Under the pieces are notes generated by a model. The model worked only from the letters and a program-made list of their open reading frames with translations, was not told the origin of the DNA and did no database searches. From Ramazzottius varieornatus (taxonomy: Eukaryota > Tardigrada > Eutardigrada > Parachela > Ramazzottiidae), in contig BDGG01000003.1 in assembly GCA_001949185.1 (NCBI GenBank), forward strand, positions 3,021,158 through 3,085,157: a DNA stretch of 64,000 nucleotides. Direction: 5' to 3'. Numbering within the stretch: the stretch's first letter is position 1; each line of letters begins with the position of its first letter. Positions 57,824 through 64,000 of the stretch are shown piece after piece. Made by a program: the position numbers and the translations under genes.

Positions 57824-60800
57824 TGGAAAAGATTACCTCCTGATGCCAACCAAACGAGCCGCGTCCTTCCTTTCCGCCCACCCGTGAAACCGAAATACTC
57901 TCTTCCTTGTTCCAGTTGGATTCTGTGATACAAAAATATTCTCTAATTTTAATCTGGTTTTTCATAATTTCATCAAATAGTTTTTGGGATGCAGGCGACC
58001 TTGGAAATTTATGCAACAAGTGAATTATATGATATTTCTATCGTCGGGGCATTAGCACAAAGACCTGTGCGAGTGTAATTGCGAAAGAAATTACAGTAAA
58101 AGAAAGGAAATCGTTTCAACTTGTTATTCTGCTTGTAGGGAAAAGTGGTTGGCGCTGGTTCTCACGGTACTTGATGCAAGATTGACGTGTAGAGGCTATG
58201 AACAGCGGGGCATAATTATCGAGGAATCCGCTTGAGACGCCGAGGTGCTCAGTGGTACCTGTACTTTCAGGTGGAGTGGCGTAGTGGTCAAGACAAGAAA
58301 GATTAGAAGGTGGAAAGCGGCGGGAGAGCCTCTTATCCGTCCTATGTGCACCCATGAGAACCAGTTTCCTCCGAAAGCTCTCGTCCCTCTGGTCTTGCTT
58401 TTCGCCACGCTTTGAGTAAATAGCTTTGGATGTGAAAGACATCCTGGCAAACCAGTCAACCTCTCAACCTTTGCTTCAGTCTCTATATTCAAAAATGTTT
58501 GCTTTTCCAGCAAACATCAGCAAAACACTGCAATATAGAGCTGCAATGCAAGTAAGTCTTTTTATTGTCAGGTTACGTACGCATTGACATTCGATGCGGC
58601 CATAAAAATGTCTGAATACAAGCCCGTATATCAGCAAACAGGCCGTAGCAGAGTATTTTATTGTCACCCGGCTTTCAGAACACCTTCGAGAGTTATTCCA
58701 CCATCTTAGCACAGTTCCGAAGCTTTATGTCGGAATTACTTTACAGCATTGACCTACAAAAAAGTTCTTTGTTTGTCACAGCTTTTGATCGGCTTGTTAA
58801 ACCTCAAACTCCAAGACTGGGCTCTCGTGTTCCACGTGTTGAAATATGGTGAAGGAAGAACACGAAAGCGATCGAGACAACCTCTGAAGAGCCACTCGAG
58901 TTACGTTGGAGTTTTCGTGGCGTTGCGCAAACATAATAGAGCCCGCTTTTGTGTGCTTGTTCGTGGCATATACGAAGCTAGCTCACGAAGATTTCTTTAC
59001 GCGGTATTGTATTCGAGAGGTAACTTAAGTAAGACAGTACGGCGCCGACGGAGTAGCAAAAACAGCGGGAAAAAAGGCCCTTTGCCTAATTTGAGCCTGT
59101 ACGTACGTGCAGGTCAAATTTCCCAGCGCATTATAGGTCTCTTTTGTCGATAATTGCTGAAGGTGAACGTCGACGGTAATGAGCGCCACGATGTTTCGAT
59201 CTGTCAAGGCTGGATGGTAACTCAATTCCCAGAGACACCATCGGTACCCATCAAGCGCCGCCACATTCACCAAGGGGGATGAGACCAGACACTTGCTTGC
59301 TTTGCACGCCTTTGCGGCTACAAGAAAGAGGAGAGATTATACGGGAAAAGATGTGCAGAAAAGATTTGTAACCTGTATGAATTACTATCCTTGATCGGAA
59401 AGGTACACCGGCCAACAAGAGCCCAAGCACCGAAATGATCGACATGGGAAAATGGAAGAGACGGTCAGATGCAAGTGCAGATTACAGAGTATACGTGTCT
59501 ACAGGTATGCGCTCTCGAGTTCCTCACTGACCCAAAAACGCTGGAAGGGAAAGACATCGCCACTGCATGCCGCAGGATTTCATCTTTCATTCTTGAAGGC
59601 CCAGAGAAGTCTGAAGATATTCCACGCAAAATGGAACGTGGGCAAATGAGCTGAACAAGATCGTTTTACCAAGTGGCGCACACTTTTGGCTAATATAAAG
59701 TCAACGTGCGCCAGTTGGGGCAACGATTGCTTCAGTTCATCTGCCCACGTTCAGATGTTTCGGAAGTTCTTTTCATTGACGACGATTAATCAATCATCTT
59801 TAAGTCGAACTTTAGGATCCATTATAATATTCTCTGGTTTGTTGAAACGGCTCTGGGCGAATCGAAAACCCCGACGGAAGCAGATTAGACAAGTTAGCAA
59901 ATCTAATTGGTGTTTAAAGTCAAAAGTGAATTTAACCAGCTACAAGAAACGTCATTAAAAATAATTGCAACTGTCTACACACGGCATTCCTTTGACTGTT
60001 TCGACGCAACATTGTGGCCTCTTTTTGCGACAGTTCGCAGCTCGACATTCAGAGCACAAGTGACAGCATTCCTTCAAGAGACTCATAGCGAATTAATATG
60101 GCTAATCTAAGTACTGGTAAAACTTTCTAATCCGCATTGTCACAGTTCTAATTTGGTATCACCATTTCGCGCCACAGTAGACAGGACATGTCTGACAACA
60201 TGCCATGGATTTGATTGCTCGTTTGCTGGCGCTTAAACGGCCCTAATGACAGCTTTCGTCGCGCATTTGATGCCGTATTCGCTGACGTCGCTGGAGAGGT
60301 ATACAAAGTGGTACGACATGGGCTATTTTACACAAAAGAAAAATAAGGGTCTGTGTTTACTCCCATATGGCTGGACTGGGCGTTTCCCTGTGAAGTACAA
60401 TAGTCTGCACTACACGAAATGCTACATTTCCAGACTGAAGAATCTTGTCGGAATTCTCAACCTACTTTCCATCTTTAAACCAAGCCTTTAAGATTACTCA
60501 GGTCAGCACAGGTGAATTCAAAGTCACAGCCCAGCCAGACGCCACCGTGATTAAAACTTTCATGTACCTGCATACTGTAGGTTACGGGACATGCGTGGGT
60601 CGCTGTATGCAGGTGCGTAAAATCCGACCACAGATATTTTGCTGGCTTTCCATCTGATGTCCGCAAACCGATTCATTATTTCAGTCGTTATTTTCAAGTC
60701 ATTAATTACTGACACACGCTGCTCAGACCCGTTATGGTAATTGAAAGTTCCGCACTTCAACCAGATAGCTTCTCGTATATAATTTGCGAGTGACGCGCCA

Positions 60801-62688
60801 CAGTGAATTGCTCCACTTCTACATTATTGACACACTCAGATTTACATGTTGAAATTAATCATTAGCCGCCAATCATGCGCGAATGGTAACTTGGCCTCGC
60901 TGTTAAGTAACCGGTCTTATGAACAAAAATAAGAAAACTAGTTCGCATATCCCGAATTTGCGATTCACTCAACGCAGGAACTCGCCCAACAAACAGCCAA
61001 AACTTTTCAGTACGCTACCTGCAAACGAACACATGACTACAACCGTTTATTTTGCCTTGCAAAACTTCGATTGCATATATGGATAAGAATGTCTGCTTTT
61101 CGTCAGACGATGAATGGTACCTTTTGAGAATGCGCACATTGAAAAGCAAATTTATGGGTTCAGAGACTTGGTCCGCCTCAAAAAGAAGCCTGACGGTTTC
61201 ACTTGATTACGTCCCATTTCACAAAAAATCTGGCTTTACTCATAACACATCATTAAGACGAAGCGTAGTTCCCGAAGAGCGATCAAACCTCAGGTTGAAA
61301 CAAAGCTGATAGATGTCCGGCAGATCAGGTTTGACCGACCGCGACCGATGACTCTTAACCTTGTCCGACGTAAGAAGATCCCGTTTATCTTCTTATCAGC
61401 TTTCTATCTGCCATCTTCCGCATCCTGTTGCTGAGAGCCAATGCCAGATTTGAAGCCGGTTCAAACAACGCCATTCGCTTGGTGTCTCAGTTCAGTGATA
61501 TAAATAATGATCAAACCTGTTCTGTCTCGACCAGGCGGAAGTACGGTTAGAAGGGCAATTTTATTATTTGTCATATAACTTTCATTATCAAAGTGGTCTT
61601 CACTCAAAAGGTCTCGTCCGCAAGCCGAAAAATGATATTTTGCAAGACTTCTCCATGGTATATGCAGGCTTCGGCAAGTTCGAAATTCTGGGCAACAGTT
61701 TCCGAGTTCTCCATTACGAGAAACTGGAACGCAAAATTTCCTGACTAGGGAAAATCTTGTTCGCTTTCGAAGTGATCGGTTCTACAAATATTTAACGACA
61801 ATAAAGTCAGGTACACCGGCATATCCAATATCACTAATGTTCTGTTGATCTAAGCGCGGTACGTAGCTGATTACGAGCAGCTCGTGTTTCTCGCTAATCT
61901 ATCCCTCTCCTGATGGAATGTAAGCCGTAAATCTCTGTACGCCAATAAAGACTTCAAAGACAACATACTGCAATATCAAGCACATATTCGTGTAGGAGTA
62001 GGTGGAACCGCAATCCGCAAGAGATCTTCCCATTTGATGTTCCTAACCGCCGGAGGCACACGGACCGTGGGCAGACCTTGACCTGATCCGTAGCACATCC
62101 AGATCAAAAGAATCAATTTGTGAGAAGGTGCACGCAGTTTACTTAATTACCGCCTGAGACAAAATTATTGACCACTGGCCGAAAGCGGCAGCTGCCAGCT
62201 GAGGCTGAGCACTTAAACTAATCAATCGATGCGCGACCGCTCTCGGCCGGTGGCCGGTAATTTTGTCCCGGCCGATAACTAAAATTGCGTGTACCCACGT
62301 CACTGAAGCCCGCGTCCACCTGATAGGAAGCTGAGTTGATTCCAAACGTTGATTTGGTCGTCTGCCAGGCTCTGCGTGAATCCTTATTATTTTTTGTCCT
62401 TCGATCTCCATTCTCCATCTCCAAAAGCTCTTCCCTTCTGTCATTTGGTTGCTTCCGGAGCCACTTTGGAGCAGTCTACATAGACGAATAGTAGTTCAGA
62501 AGTCAACGTAAGCATCATTGGAGCGCGCAGCCAGAGTGGGGAGCAGAGGACCTTAGCCACTTGAACTGTTTCACTGGGGACGCTCACTAGTTCTGATCTG
62601 GTGAGTGACGAGGATGTGCGGACCATCTCTCAGTATTGCTCCGTAGTCAGCAGCCATTCCTGTAGGGTTTCCTGAAAATTTTCTGAAC
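57824..62688. other. Gene-poor stretch
   Basis: Nearly 4.9 kb without a recognisable gene. Isolated frames such as 58749-59153 (134 codons, plus) and 62139-62444 (minus) lack domains and coding signatures. It contains the GTPase 3' UTR and one palindromic MITE. Confidence 0.4.
59633..59752. repeat. Palindromic MITE, copy 14
   Basis: Full-length: GGAACGTGGGCAAATGAGCT at the left, core CAAGTGGCGCACACTTTT / AACGTGCGCCAGTTG, and CATCTGCCCACGTTC at the right. It is among the best-preserved copies. Confidence 0.88.
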
Positions 62689-63025
62689 ATGTCGGGCAAA
62701 CTAAGATCGCGCGTTATCAATCTGTACAAGCAGGTGAGCAAATTGTCACTGATCTGGAAGACTGATTCATCTATCTGACAGTGGTTCATCCTTTTAGCTG
62801 CATTATATGGGAAAAGAATACCCGAAAGGCGCAGACTTCTTCCATACACGACTAAAGAAAGCATTCTTGAAGAACAAAGATGTTGAAGATCCTAAAGCGA
62901 TCGAAAAGCTAATCGCACGCGGTGAATATGTCATCAAGGAGATCGAAGCGCTCTACATGCTGAGGAAATATCGCTCATTGAAAAAGTCCTATTATCCTGA
63001 TGAAAAACCTGCTCAAACCTCATAG
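62689..63025 (+). CDS. ETFRF1: Electron transfer flavoprotein regulatory factor 1 (LYR-motif protein)
   Basis: Two exons, 62689-62733 and 62798-63025, phase 0, 90 residues, the usual size of the family. The N-terminal [11 protein letters not shown] carries the LYR-type motif (here L-Y-K). Exon 2 has [20 protein letters not shown], then [19 protein letters not shown] and [11 protein letters not shown], which are diagnostic for ETFRF1/LYRM5. LYR proteins work in mitochondria bound to acyl carrier protein. ETFRF1 regulates electron transfer flavoprotein by displacing its FAD. The second intron-free exon carries most of the protein, and both splice sites are canonical. Confidence 0.95.
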
Positions 63026-64000
63026 AGTGTACGTTAACGCACTCGGATCCTCCTGATCTTGGGACCGATGTATGCTGCTCAGCCTTTTACGACAGATCGA
63101 CTCACCTTGTGGATGTTCTTGGCTTTCTGTGTCGCGTCCGAGATTTGGACATCCTCCACGAGTTGTGCTAGCTGATGACGTCGTCGCTCTTGGCTCTTCT
63201 TTTAACTTCCGTTTCCATAAGCTTGCCCTTCTATTTTTGCCGGTCTTCAGCAAATTCCGTAGACCGTACCTGGAAACATCAATCACGATGCGAAACCGCA
63301 ATCTAAAAGTTTTCCATGGATTTTTATACTACTCGTATATGATCCTTGACTCCCTGTCAGCATCCACCGGCAGTCCGGCAGTTTCTTTGTTCATACAGTC
63401 CGGGTCCCAGTCCGATCTCGATTAAGTCCTGTGTTAAATCCAAAATGTTGATCCAAGACACGGAGGATGCAATGTCCAGGGAAGAGTCAAAAGACTCAGA
63501 GGACTTGCATCTCGCACCAAAAGATGACTCGACGTTGAAGACCGCTCGTCCGATAGATGAATAATGATCTTGGTTTGCTTACCGTTGATTGATGGTTATA
63601 AATGTAGACAAATGGCACGTGATATCACCAAATGTTACCTTGTGTTAATGTCTGACCGGAAATGACCAGGACCTACCTGCGTCCTGATCCACGAATCTGG
63701 AAGGGCCTAATTAAGTAAATCTTTCTGCTTACTACCCAAAGGACAAGTGATCCAAAAACCATATTGTACAGTCCTCGATCCATGAAGCGTTTTACGGGTT
63801 AAGATCGTTGCTTGGTCTTGCTTTAGCCCACGTTCAAGTCGAAGACCCTGGTTTGCCCAAGTTATTTTCGATCCGCGATCAAACTGCTTTTTTATAGCAC
63901 TACGAAAAGACTGCCACCAGCTCAGACTGATCAGCTTAGATATCTAGAGTAACTGAAACTCAAGCCGCGCTCGGACCAAAACAAAATTTACAAAACCATA
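63026..64000. other. Right edge, uncharacterised frames
   Basis: Plus-strand frames at 63072-63425 and 63443-63564 (the latter acidic, MLIQDTEDAMSREESKDSED) and a minus-strand frame at 63020-63301 overlap. None is recognised. Part of a gene running off the window is possible. Confidence 0.3.

Noticed and set aside
1-64000. CRISPR arrays, bacterial operons or horizontally acquired prokaryotic genes
   Set aside because: No regularly spaced direct repeats were seen, and every recognised gene has spliceosomal introns and animal homologues.

Overview
The window is nuclear DNA from a small, compact metazoan. Genes carry many short phase-consistent GT-AG introns, mostly below about 150 bases. The proteome is animal: activin signalling, astacin, rhodopsin-like GPCRs, Ly6 and leucine-rich-repeat surface proteins. 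Dense genes, moderate GC and the gene set fit an ecdysozoan such as a tardigrade, but that placement is inference. A run of N at 11998-12425 shows this is a draft scaffold.

Left part (0.7-21.4 kb): a short secreted cadherin-like protein (+), the splicing factor PRPF40 (-), BORCS8 in divergent orientation (+), an astacin metalloprotease (+), a four-exon pogo/Tigger-type transposase (-), a palindromic element holding the assembly gap, a large EF-hand/WD40 protein of the WDR49/WDR64 type (-), and a cytosolic sulfotransferase (+).

Centre (21.7-41 kb): two TA-flanked transposons, an ALK4/5/7-type activin/TGF-beta type I receptor (baboon-like, +), a foldback transposon, peroxiredoxin-5 (-), a GPI-type Ly6 protein (-), a gene-poor stretch, and an activin-beta-like TGF-beta ligand (-). 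Receptor and putative ligand of one pathway lie about 10 kb apart.

Right part (43-64 kb): RPAP3 (-), a secreted/GPI-type leucine-rich-repeat protein (+), two tandem paralogous GPCRs (-), a second copy of the foldback transposon, an ARL4-like GTPase (+), about 5 kb with no recognisable gene, and the LYR-motif protein ETFRF1 (+).

The most striking non-genic feature is a family of about 120 bp near-perfect palindromes with a conserved core (GTGGCGCAC ... GTGCGCCAC). There are at least 14 loci in 64 kb. Many sit in introns (PRPF40, astacin, activin ligand, LRR gene, GPCR, ARL4) and two are doubled. Six further distinct inverted-repeat elements, most with TA at both outer ends, show that IS630/Tc1/mariner-like MITEs have been very active here. 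Exon structures were derived by hand from reading frames, splice dinucleotides and phase; no search was run.
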